Shown here: piece by piece, positions 51,612 to 59,643 of the stretch | Position numbering within the stretch: the stretch's first letter is position 1 | Layout of the letters: every line of letters starts with the position of its first letter | From: Planctomycetota bacterium | Lineage (GTDB): Bacteria > Planctomycetota > Phycisphaerae > UBA1845 | NCBI GenBank assembly: GCA_030616775.1 | Contig: JAUWWQ010000020.1 | Coordinates: forward strand, 1 to 64,000 | Direction: 5' to 3' | DNA: 64,000 nucleotides | Notes under the pieces: model-generated | Told to the model about the DNA's origin: nothing | The model's database searches: none | The model's input: only the letters and a program-made list of their open reading frames with translations | Position numbers and translations under genes: made by a program

Positions 51612-52802
51612 ATGAACCTGAATGACATAGTTGCGATCAGTGCGGTACGGACGCCGATGGGTCGTTTCGGCGGGACGCTTAAGGATATCGCCTCGTACGA
51701 TCTCGGGGCGGTAGCGATCCGGGCGGCGCTGGAAAGGGCCAAGGTGGCAGGTGACGGTATTGACGATGTGATCTTCGGAAGCTGTCGCCAGGCGGGCAAT
51801 GGGCCGAATCCGGCTCGGACGGCTGCGGTCCGTGCCGGGATTCCCGTCAGTGTTCCAGTCCAGACAATTAATATGGCTTGCCCTTCGGGAATGCGCTGTA
51901 TCGCGCTGGCGTCACAGGCCATCCGGCTCGGCGATTACAAAACCGCCGTCGTGGGCGGAATGGACAGCATGAGCACGATTCCTTATCTGCTCAAAGACTG
52001 TCGCTGGAGCGGCTTCAAGATGGGAGATCGTACCCTTCTGGATGGCTGGGCGGACAGTATCGACCCGCTGTGTGGCGTGGGTATGGGAGCCACCGCAGAG
52101 AATCTTGTCGACAAATACAAGATTTCGCGTCAGGCCCAAGACCAGTTTGCCGTGGAGAGCCATCAGAAGGCCGCGAAGGCGCGGGCGGATGGATGGTTTG
52201 ACGAAGAGATTATTCCGGTCGAGGTGCCGGCCGTGGGCAGACAACCGGCTGTTGTGTTTGACAAGGATGAAACGATACGCGCGGATACCTCACTGGAGAA
52301 AATGGCCAAGCTCAAGCCAGCGTTCAAGAAGGATGGGACGGTCACAGCCGCCAATGCATGCGGCATGTCCGACGGAGCGTCGGCGCTTGTTCTGACCTCG
52401 CGCGAACATGCCAGGTCGTTGGGAGCGACACCGCTGTTCTCGCTGGTGGTGTACTCCAATGTGGCAGTCGACCCGGTCACTATGGGTGAGGGGCCTGGTG
52501 TCTCTATCCCTGCGGCACTTACGCTGGCGGGAATGACTCTCGACCAGATGGACTTGATCGAGGTGAACGAAGCCTTTGCGGTCCAGGTACTGGCCAACCA
52601 GCGCGTGCTGAAGTGGGATCCCGACAGGCTCAACGTTCACGGCGGGGCGATTGCTCTGGGCCATCCGACGGGGATCAGCGGGGCGCGCATCGTGGTCACC
52701 CTCTATTACGCTCTGAAACGGACCGGCGGCGAACTGGGCATCGCCGGCATCTGCGGCGGCGGCGGCGTGAGCATGGCTCTGGTCATCAAGCGGGAGGACT
52801 AG
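51612..52802 (+). CDS. Acetyl-CoA acetyltransferase (thiolase)
   Basis: 396 residues. The acylated cysteine is in NMACPSGMRCIALA, the His in GAIALGHPTGISGARI, and the second Cys in GICGGGGVSMA. VNEAFAVQVLANQ is also conserved. It cleaves 3-oxoacyl-CoA with CoA in beta-oxidation, here probably the glutaryl/acetyl-CoA-forming steps after 3-oxopimeloyl-CoA, or condenses acetyl-CoA. A second thiolase is encoded at 58247. AAAGGAAT precedes the ATG. Confidence 0.93.
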   Translation: MNLNDIVAISAVRTPMGRFGGTLKDIASYDLGAVAIRAALERAKVAGDGIDDVIFGSCRQAGNGPNPARTAAVRAGIPVSVPVQTINMACPSGMRCIALASQAIRLGDYKTAVVGGMDSMSTIPYLLKDCRWSGFKMGDRTLLDGWADSIDPLCGVGMGATAENLVDKYKISRQAQDQFAVESHQKAAKARADGWFDEEIIPVEVPAVGRQPAVVFDKDETIRADTSLEKMAKLKPAFKKDGTVTAANACGMSDGASALVLTSREHARSLGATPLFSLVVYSNVAVDPVTMGEGPGVSIPAALTLAGMTLDQMDLIEVNEAFAVQVLANQRVLKWDPDRLNVHGGAIALGHPTGISGARIVVTLYYALKRTGGELGIAGICGGGGVSMALVIKRED

Positions 52803-52807
52803 CGACG

Positions 52808-53578
52808 ATGGGCGATTACCAATTCCTGGAACTGAACGTAGCAGAGGGTATCGCAACGGTCACGCTGAATAGACCGCCGCTCAACATCCTGAATATCCGG
52901 ATGATGGCGGAGCTTAATACTTTGCTGGAAGCGGTCCTCGGTGATGGTGACCTTGCGGCTATAGTGCTTCGGGCCAATGGCAAGGCCTTCAGCACCGGCG
53001 TCGATGTGAGCGATCACACGGCTGAGAAGGTCGGCGAGATGATCGGGCAGTTTCACGGTATCTTCAGGAAGCTTGCGTCGACCGACTCGCTAACTATTGC
53101 CGCGGTCAGCGGAGCGGCTTTGGGTGGGGGATGTGAACTGGCCACCTTCTGTGACATTGTGTTGGCGTCTGATCGGGCCAAGTTCGGCCAGCCCGAGGTG
53201 CAAGTCGGGGTCCTTCCGCCGGTGGCGGCGTGTGTCTTCCCGCCGCAGATTGGGCTCAAGAAGGCGATCGAGCTTAATGCGATCGGCAGGACCATTGACG
53301 CTCACGAGGCGCACCGAATCGGTCTGGTCAATCAGGTCTATCCAACGGAAGAGTTTGACTCCTCAGTCGAGGCGTATCTTGCACAGATCCGGAAGCTCTC
53401 GCGCCCTGTGGTGCGGATGGCCAAACGGGCGACGACCATGGTAGCAAGAGAGCAGGTCCTTTCGCACTTGGAACGAGTCGAGCGATTGTACCTTGATGAG
53501 TTGATGAAGCTTTCGGACTCCTACGAGGGTCTCGCAGCGTTTATGGAGAAACGACCACCCAAGTGGCAGCACAAATAG
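52808..53578 (+). CDS. dch: Cyclohexa-1,5-diene-1-carbonyl-CoA hydratase
   Basis: 256 residues of the crotonase fold, as usual for Dch/BamR. The oxyanion-hole and family segments are LNRPPLNILNIRMMAELN, KAFSTGVDVSDHTAEKVGEM and VSGAALGGGCELATFCDIVL. It adds water to the diene formed by benzoyl-CoA reductase, giving 6-hydroxycyclohex-1-ene-1-carbonyl-CoA. The order with oah and had is that of the benzoyl-CoA pathway. The ATG at 52808 is five bases after the thiolase stop; a longer frame from 52613 is a shadow. Confidence 0.92.
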   Translation: MGDYQFLELNVAEGIATVTLNRPPLNILNIRMMAELNTLLEAVLGDGDLAAIVLRANGKAFSTGVDVSDHTAEKVGEMIGQFHGIFRKLASTDSLTIAAVSGAALGGGCELATFCDIVLASDRAKFGQPEVQVGVLPPVAACVFPPQIGLKKAIELNAIGRTIDAHEAHRIGLVNQVYPTEEFDSSVEAYLAQIRKLSRPVVRMAKRATTMVAREQVLSHLERVERLYLDELMKLSDSYEGLAAFMEKRPPKWQHK

Positions 53579-53580
53579 AA

Positions 53581-53774
53581 AATTGTGGATTGGCGATTGC
53601 GGATTGGGGATTGGGGATTGCAAAAGACAAAAGGGTGAATCAGCCTTTATGACACCGAGAGATTTCAAATGACGAATGAAGGCCGACGCCATCGTGTCTT
53701 TGGCCGTCGCCTCCATCAAGACGGCCCGTTCCCGGAACGAATACCCAATCGTCAATCGGCAATCCCCAATTGTT
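53581..53774. repeat. Inverted arrays of GATTGGGG units between dch and had
   Basis: Imperfect units of GGATTGGGGATTG occupy 53581-53620, and the complementary type (CAATCGTCAATCGGCAATCC) lies at 53741-53774. They could form a long imperfect hairpin in the mRNA. The middle contains no gene. Confidence 0.6.
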
Positions 53775-53788
53775 GAAAGGATCGAGCA

Positions 53789-54814
53789 ATGAAAGCAGCG
53801 GTGTTCCACGGTAGTGACAAGGGATTGAAGATCGAGGATATCCCGGTTCCGCAGGTCGGTGACGGTGAGGTTCTGGTCAAGGTGGCGGCTTGTGGTGTGT
53901 GTCATACCGACCTGCACTACCTTGAACACGGGGTGCCGACGTTCAAGAAGCCTCCAGTGGTGTTAGGGCATGAGGCCTCAGGCATGGTGGAACAGGTCGG
54001 GGCCAACGTGACCAATGTCAGCAAGGGGCAGCGGGTATTGATCCCGGCGGTTTTAACCTGTGGTTACTGCTCCGCCTGTCGGCAAGGGCGTGAGAACATC
54101 TGCAGCAACATGAGAATGGTGGGCAATCATTTTGACGGTGCCTATGCCGAGTACGTGGCAGTTCCGGCCAAGGACCTGTTGGATCTGCCGGAGTCCATCC
54201 CGTTGGAAGAGGCGTCCATAATCGCCGACGCGATTTCCACACCGTATCACGCCGTGAAGAACCGGGCCCAGGTGAAACCGGGTGATACGGTGGTGATATT
54301 CGGATGCGGCGGCGTGGGCATCAATGCCGTGCAACTGGCGTCGGTGGCCGGGGGATACGTGATTGCCGTGGACATCAACCCCCGCAAGCTTGACTGGGCG
54401 TCCGAGTTCGGGGCCGCCAGGACCATTGACGCGACAAAAGTCGATCGGGTTAGTAAGGAGATCAAGAAACTGACCGGTGGCGGGGCCGACATCGCCATGG
54501 AGGTCATCGGGAATCCTCGGACGATTGAAGAAGCGTTCGAGTGCGTTCGCGTGGGCGGGCGGTTATGCGTTGTGGGTTACACGCATGAGGCGATCTCGAT
54601 TGTAGCCGGCAAGATCATGTTCAAGGAAATCGAGGTGGTCGGCTCGCTGGGCTGCCGCCCGGTCGACTATATGCCGCTGATTCGGATGGTGGAACAGGGC
54701 AAGATCGACCTGAAGCGACAGGTGACCCATCGCTTCAGCCTGGACGAGATCAAAAAGGCCTTCGAGGTAATGAAAGAGGGCCTGTCGTTGCGCTCAATCG
54801 TGATCCCGCAGTAA
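53789..54814 (+). CDS. had: 6-hydroxycyclohex-1-ene-1-carbonyl-CoA dehydrogenase (zinc alcohol dehydrogenase)
   Basis: 341 residues of the zinc MDR family. The catalytic zinc site begins CGVCHTD, HE is in LGHEASG, and the structural zinc cysteines lie in CGYCSACRQGRENIC. NAD site VVIFGCGGVGINAVQLA. The family alone does not fix the substrate, but its place right after dch, with oah and bcr genes in the same cluster, makes Had/BamQ the likely role: oxidation of the ring alcohol to the ketone used by Oah. AAAGGATCGAGCA lies before the ATG. Confidence 0.88.
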   Translation: MKAAVFHGSDKGLKIEDIPVPQVGDGEVLVKVAACGVCHTDLHYLEHGVPTFKKPPVVLGHEASGMVEQVGANVTNVSKGQRVLIPAVLTCGYCSACRQGRENICSNMRMVGNHFDGAYAEYVAVPAKDLLDLPESIPLEEASIIADAISTPYHAVKNRAQVKPGDTVVIFGCGGVGINAVQLASVAGGYVIAVDINPRKLDWASEFGAARTIDATKVDRVSKEIKKLTGGGADIAMEVIGNPRTIEEAFECVRVGGRLCVVGYTHEAISIVAGKIMFKEIEVVGSLGCRPVDYMPLIRMVEQGKIDLKRQVTHRFSLDEIKKAFEVMKEGLSLRSIVIPQ

Positions 54815-54837
54815 TTGCGGAGGCAGTGTAGTCGGCA

Positions 54838-57800
54838 ATGTTGCATGAAGGTCAACTTGGAGTTCATCCGCCCGGTGCGCTAAGTGTGGCGTTCTTCATT
54901 CACGCCGGTGCGGAGTGCTTCATCGGCCGGGGCGGCGACGGAATCACACAACCGCTCAAGGAGATCGGTGCACTTAACCTCGACGACCAGCGCAGGCTCC
55001 GCTCGATTCCTCTGCGGGGCCGCATCTTCGCAAACCTTCTGGAAGCCGACGCCCTCGACCACATGCCGGAACTTCTGCTGGTTTGCTGCAACCCTGATCA
55101 GCTCGGTTTGTTCACCAAGGAGCTGACCCGATTCCTGGAGAATCTGGCAGAACGCCAGCGGCTGTGCTCCAAGGACGACATCCACCGGGAAGTGCCGATC
55201 CTGTTGATCCTGCCCAACGGCGTCCTGTCGGAGCAGATCGTTCGCACCTACGACGAGCAGTTGCACGAGTCAATGCTGATGCAACGCCTTCCCGGGCTCA
55301 CCGATGAAATGCGGCAAGCCCTGCTCGAAAGAGTGGTACGGGGGGTCTCCCTCCAGGCCGGTGGCCGGCGCGGTAGCGGAGCCGATACGGTCTTCATCCT
55401 CGAACGGAAAGGATCACTGGTTTTCGCAGGAGGCGGGGACTTCGAGCGTCAGCGGGTAGAAGACATTCTTTCCGCTCATGATTATCCGTTCACGCACGCC
55501 CGCGGCGTGCCGGGCACCCGGATCGAGTTCGATAAGGCCATGATCTCCATCGTGCTCAACGTGGGCGGCTTGATCCATACTGTCAAACCGGACGGCGAGC
55601 TGATCGATTTGCGCATGGGTGACCTGTGCAGAGACCCCTCGAAAGCGGAGTTTGTGGGTAGAGTCACACATGCGTTGTTCACAGTCGGCCGGGCCGTCGG
55701 TGCGTATCCCACCAATGCCAAGTACGAGGACATTTGGGCCACACACCGAGCGACGATCATGGCCCACGCCGGGCACGTCACCAGTTCGCTGATGACGTTC
55801 CGCGATGCACTGGGCAGCGGACTTTATAGCGTCGAGCTCTTTTCTAATGAGGAATGGATCCTAACGCCGCTGAGTCGCTATGCAGCCAACGCCGGGTTGA
55901 AGGAAGAAGAAGCGCTGTTCAACTCACTCAAACGCCAGGTGCAAGAGTCGATGGCCAAGGCAATCCACCATCGGGACCGGCAGTCCTGTGGCGGAAAAAT
56001 GAGGACCAGCAAAATGAAACTCACCGGACAACGCACCTTCAGTATCGAGCTTTACGAAAGCGGCTCTGATGAGATGGCACTGGTCGGCACGGTACTTGAT
56101 AACGACCACCTGATCAAGCTCGAACTCGATCTCAACCTCCCGGACGAGCAGATTACACGCTGTAAGCTCGATATGGTCCGCGTGCCATTCCCGGTGTGCC
56201 GGGGAATCGAGCCCATGGTAGACCGCCTGGTCGGGCTGCGGATCGAGCGAGGCGTGATCAATGAGATTGCACAGCGGATAGGCGGTCATCTGGGATGTTC
56301 GCACGTCAAGGAACTGGCTGCCAACATGGTATATTTTGCGGCCTCGAGCCTGGTGCAACATCGGCTGGGCGTGGACCCCACAAGTACCGAGTATGAAACC
56401 AAGCCGCCCGAAGAGCGGTTTACGATGACCAAGGAGCTTTTGAGCGATTCATGTCTTGCATATTGTCAGGCAACGGCTTGGAGGCTCGACGAGCAGATCG
56501 GAATTAGGAAGGTCGGTGAAGAGCACACTAATCCTTTGCCTCTGGGAGATTACGAGCCATCCTTCGGAGCGTTGCTAAGAGACCGAGCCCAACGATGGGG
56601 TGAGAAGGTCTATCTTCGTTATCGCATCGACAACCGTGAATTTGCTGTCACCTGGAAGGAGTTCGCCGGGAAGACGTTTCAAATCGCCCGCCATCTGCTT
56701 GACCAGGGAATCCGCAACGGGGATCGAATCGGCATGATCTCGGAGAACCGCGCCGAAATGTACATGTTTGAAATGGCCACCATGTCGATCGGCGCAGTCA
56801 CAGTACCGATCTTCGCCGGGTACCGGCCACAGCAGGTCGCCTACGTATTGGACAGCGCCCGGCCACGGTATGTGGTGGTCTCCGGCAAACACCAGCTCGA
56901 CAAGATCGAGCGCGATAAGCATCCCTGGGTTGAGAAGATCTATTGCATGGATTTCAACGATGCCTGCCGGAGCTGGGGTGCCGTCAACTTCGCCACGCTT
57001 ATCGCCGATGGCGGGGTTTCGGAGCAACGCCTGTGGGATCACATAGATTCCGTCAAACCGGAGGATCTCTGCCTTGTCATGTACACCTCCGGCACCACGG
57101 GCGCGCCTAAAGGGGTGCGCCTGGGCCACCGACACCTGATCTCTCAGCAAAGAGCCATGTCGCTCATGTGGGACGTGAACCAGAACGATGTGTATATGAA
57201 CTACCTGCCGTGGCATCACAGCTTCGGTGGGTTGTTCGAGCGATTCATGACTCTCTACAACGGATGTGAACTGTGCCTCGACGACTCGCGCGGGAAGGAT
57301 ATCGACCGGCTGATCGAGAACTGGAAGGCCTTTAATCCCACGACCTTCTTCAGCGTCCCACGGGTCCATGATTTGCTTATAAGCAGATGCCAACAGAGTC
57401 GCAGTGTTGCAGACGTCGTCTGGGGTGGTCGATTGCGCTTTGTCCTAAGTGCCGGTGCCCCGTTGCCGGCTCATGTGGAAGCCGCTTATCGCGAGCGCGG
57501 CATCCCCGTGCTCGAGGCCTGGGGGCTGACCGAGACATCGCCGTGTGTCACCGCCACAACCATGGATAGTGGATGGAAGAGCGGGTACGTGGGCGTTCCA
57601 CTGCCCGGGGTATCGGTTCGCATCGACAGTGAGCAGGAAATCCTGGTGAAAGGCCCCAACGTCATGGAGGGCTATCTCAACGACGAGGAGGGCACTGCAC
57701 ACGTCATCACGGAGGATGGTTGGTTCCACACCGGCGACCTCGGCGAGTTCACCAAGGACGGGCTGCGCGTCTTTGGTCGAAAAGATGGGACTTTCAAACT

Positions 57801-58257
57801 CACCACCGGTGAGAAGGTGCATCCGCTACGTGTCGAAACGGTGCTGGTCAACGAGTCGTCGTATGTCAGCCAGGCCGTGGTATTGGGGAGCGGCAAGGAC
57901 TACGTCGGGGCGCTGATCTACCCGGATGTCCGCAATCTCCAGTTCTGGGCGGCCAACCACGACGTGGCTGCCGGTGACGTCCTCAGCCATCCTGCCGTGC
58001 ATGAACTGTATGCATCGGAGCTCAAACGGATCAATCCGCTGATCGAGATCAAATACCAGCGCCTGACGCGAGCGGTGTTGGCCGACCGTGAACCCTCTCT
58101 GGACAGCGGCGAGTTGACCCCCTCGGGGAAGCTCGTCCGCAAGGTGGTGATGAAGAACTTCAAGAACAAGATCGACGCGTTGTTTGCACCGGAGACCCCG
58201 GGAGAGGTCATCGAGGTGCAACAAGCATCGCAAAGGACGGTTACCAATGAAGCGTGA
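54838..58257 (+). CDS. Three-part protein: unknown domain + DUF2889 + acyl-CoA synthetase
   Basis: 1139 residues. Residues 1-375 are not recognised; ALSVAFFIHAGAECFIGRGG and VPILLILPNGVLSEQ recall a nucleotide-binding dehydrogenase, uncertainly. Residues about 395-515 match DUF2889 (RTFSIELYESGSDEMALVGT; CRGIEPMVDRLVGLRI). Residues about 565-1120 are an AMP-binding ligase: P-loop VMYTSGTTGAPKGVRLGH, NYLPWHHSFGG, EAWGLTETSP, WFHTGDLGE and GRKDGTFKLTTGEKV. The ligase part is closer to long-chain fatty acyl-CoA ligases than to benzoate-CoA ligases. It lies in the middle of the benzoyl-CoA cluster, 24 bases after had. Confidence 0.88.
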   Translation: MLHEGQLGVHPPGALSVAFFIHAGAECFIGRGGDGITQPLKEIGALNLDDQRRLRSIPLRGRIFANLLEADALDHMPELLLVCCNPDQLGLFTKELTRFLENLAERQRLCSKDDIHREVPILLILPNGVLSEQIVRTYDEQLHESMLMQRLPGLTDEMRQALLERVVRGVSLQAGGRRGSGADTVFILERKGSLVFAGGGDFERQRVEDILSAHDYPFTHARGVPGTRIEFDKAMISIVLNVGGLIHTVKPDGELIDLRMGDLCRDPSKAEFVGRVTHALFTVGRAVGAYPTNAKYEDIWATHRATIMAHAGHVTSSLMTFRDALGSGLYSVELFSNEEWILTPLSRYAANAGLKEEEALFNSLKRQVQESMAKAIHHRDRQSCGGKMRTSKMKLTGQRTFSIELYESGSDEMALVGTVLDNDHLIKLELDLNLPDEQITRCKLDMVRVPFPVCRGIEPMVDRLVGLRIERGVINEIAQRIGGHLGCSHVKELAANMVYFAASSLVQHRLGVDPTSTEYETKPPEERFTMTKELLSDSCLAYCQATAWRLDEQIGIRKVGEEHTNPLPLGDYEPSFGALLRDRAQRWGEKVYLRYRIDNREFAVTWKEFAGKTFQIARHLLDQGIRNGDRIGMISENRAEMYMFEMATMSIGAVTVPIFAGYRPQQVAYVLDSARPRYVVVSGKHQLDKIERDKHPWVEKIYCMDFNDACRSWGAVNFATLIADGGVSEQRLWDHIDSVKPEDLCLVMYTSGTTGAPKGVRLGHRHLISQQRAMSLMWDVNQNDVYMNYLPWHHSFGGLFERFMTLYNGCELCLDDSRGKDIDRLIENWKAFNPTTFFSVPRVHDLLISRCQQSRSVADVVWGGRLRFVLSAGAPLPAHVEAAYRERGIPVLEAWGLTETSPCVTATTMDSGWKSGYVGVPLPGVSVRIDSEQEILVKGPNVMEGYLNDEEGTAHVITEDGWFHTGDLGEFTKDGLRVFGRKDGTFKLTTGEKVHPLRVETVLVNESSYVSQAVVLGSGKDYVGALIYPDVRNLQFWAANHDVAAGDVLSHPAVHELYASELKRINPLIEIKYQRLTRAVLADREPSLDSGELTPSGKLVRKVVMKNFKNKIDALFAPETPGEVIEVQQASQRTVTNEA

Positions 58258-59497
58258 CGAATTCCCGCACGTGGTCATTGCCGGAGCGGCCCGCACACCT
58301 GTGGGGCTCAAGTGCGGCACCCTCAGCAACTTTTCAGCGGAGGATCTGGGCGTCTTGGCCGCCGAAGAAGCGATCCGCCGCAGCGGCGTGGGGCGCGAGA
58401 AAATCGACGCCGCCATTGGTGCCAACGTTTATCAATACACCGCACCGGGCTGCCAGGACATCTACTTCCCGCGCAACGTGGCTTTGCGTTGCCACCTCAA
58501 TACCGAGACCCCGGGGCTAATGGTGCAACGGATTTGCGGTTCCGGGCTGCAGACCGTAATCAACGCATTCCAGCAGATTGCCTTGCCGGATGTCGTCGAT
58601 GACACCAAGATCGCCCTCTGTGTCGGCGCGGAGACTATGTCGCGCGTTCCGCAAGTCATACGGGCGCCACGGCGATCGGCGCCGAGCTTCTGGGAGTTCG
58701 TTGAGGACGGCGACGTTGAGGACATGATGCTGGCCGGACTCAATCACGATCTCGCCGAAACGGCCATGATGATTACCGCCGACGAGTACGGAACGCAAAT
58801 GGGCGTTACCCGCCAGGATTGCGACGAGTTCGCCAGCTTGTCACACAGCCGTGCCCGGGCGGCATACCGCAGCAGCCACTTCAACGGCGGCGACGCACTG
58901 CGAGGCATTTTTGCCATCGACGCAACGGACCTTACCGGCAACCCGGTGCATTTGGCCCGTGATGAATGCGTGCGCCAGACCTCGCCGGACGTGCTTGCCA
59001 AGCTTCCGGGCTTCACGCCCAACGGTCTGGTCTCTCCAGGCAACGCCAGCGAGATCAGTGACGGTGCGGCGGCGCTGGTGGTCGCCGGTCGGGCGGAAGC
59101 CGAAAAGCAGGATCTGCCGACGCGGTATGAGGTTGCCAGCTATGGTGTTGCCGGCGTTGAGCCGCGGGTCATGGGGCGCGGACCGGTCCCGTCCGTCAAA
59201 CAGGCACTGTCCCGGGCCGGTCTTGAGCAGAATGACATTGGCCTTTGGGAGATTAACGAAGCCTTCGCCGCTCAATACCTGGGCGTTGAGAAGGAGCTGA
59301 ACCTGGACCGTGAGATTACAAACGTCAACGGTGGCGCCGTGGCAATCGGCCATCCACTAGCGGCGACTGGAGGACGCCTGCTCACCGATCTTATATACGA
59401 AATGGAGCGGCGCGATGTGCATTACGGGTGTGCATCGGCGTGCATCGGCGGTGGTCAGGGCGTGGCAGTAATCGTACGTGATATGGAAAAGACGTAA
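58247..59497 (+). CDS. Thiolase family acyltransferase
   Basis: 416 residues. The active-site cysteine is in [45 protein letters not shown] and the C-terminal [10 protein letters not shown] are also conserved. It should cleave 3-oxoacyl-CoA, probably 3-oxopimeloyl-CoA, to glutaryl-CoA and acetyl-CoA. The ATG at 58247 overlaps the preceding stop by 11 bases, so the two genes are coupled. Confidence 0.93.
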   Translation: MKRDEFPHVVIAGAARTPVGLKCGTLSNFSAEDLGVLAAEEAIRRSGVGREKIDAAIGANVYQYTAPGCQDIYFPRNVALRCHLNTETPGLMVQRICGSGLQTVINAFQQIALPDVVDDTKIALCVGAETMSRVPQVIRAPRRSAPSFWEFVEDGDVEDMMLAGLNHDLAETAMMITADEYGTQMGVTRQDCDEFASLSHSRARAAYRSSHFNGGDALRGIFAIDATDLTGNPVHLARDECVRQTSPDVLAKLPGFTPNGLVSPGNASEISDGAAALVVAGRAEAEKQDLPTRYEVASYGVAGVEPRVMGRGPVPSVKQALSRAGLEQNDIGLWEINEAFAAQYLGVEKELNLDREITNVNGGAVAIGHPLAATGGRLLTDLIYEMERRDVHYGCASACIGGGQGVAVIVRDMEKT

Positions 59498-59643
59498 CAC
59501 TAACCTGATTGAACTGCGAGCTTTAACCCGCCCGGATATTCGCGTGCTGGAGTATTCGGTCGGCTCAAGACATCGCGCAGGCTCACGGCTTGGGGCTCAC
59601 AATGGGATTAGGGTACTTCCGGCTCACAGTGGGATTAGAGTAA
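59498..59643. other. Gap between thiolase and hydroxyacyl-CoA dehydrogenase genes
   Basis: About 145 bases within the cluster. I see a direct repeat (next entry) but no gene. A promoter for the downstream genes could lie here; none is clear. Confidence 0.4.
59594..59638. repeat. Direct repeat GGCTCACA(A/G)TGGGATTAG
   Basis: The 18-base unit occurs at 59594-59611 and 59621-59638, differing in one base, just before the next gene. Repeated binding sites or the ends of an insertion sequence look like this. Confidence 0.6.
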
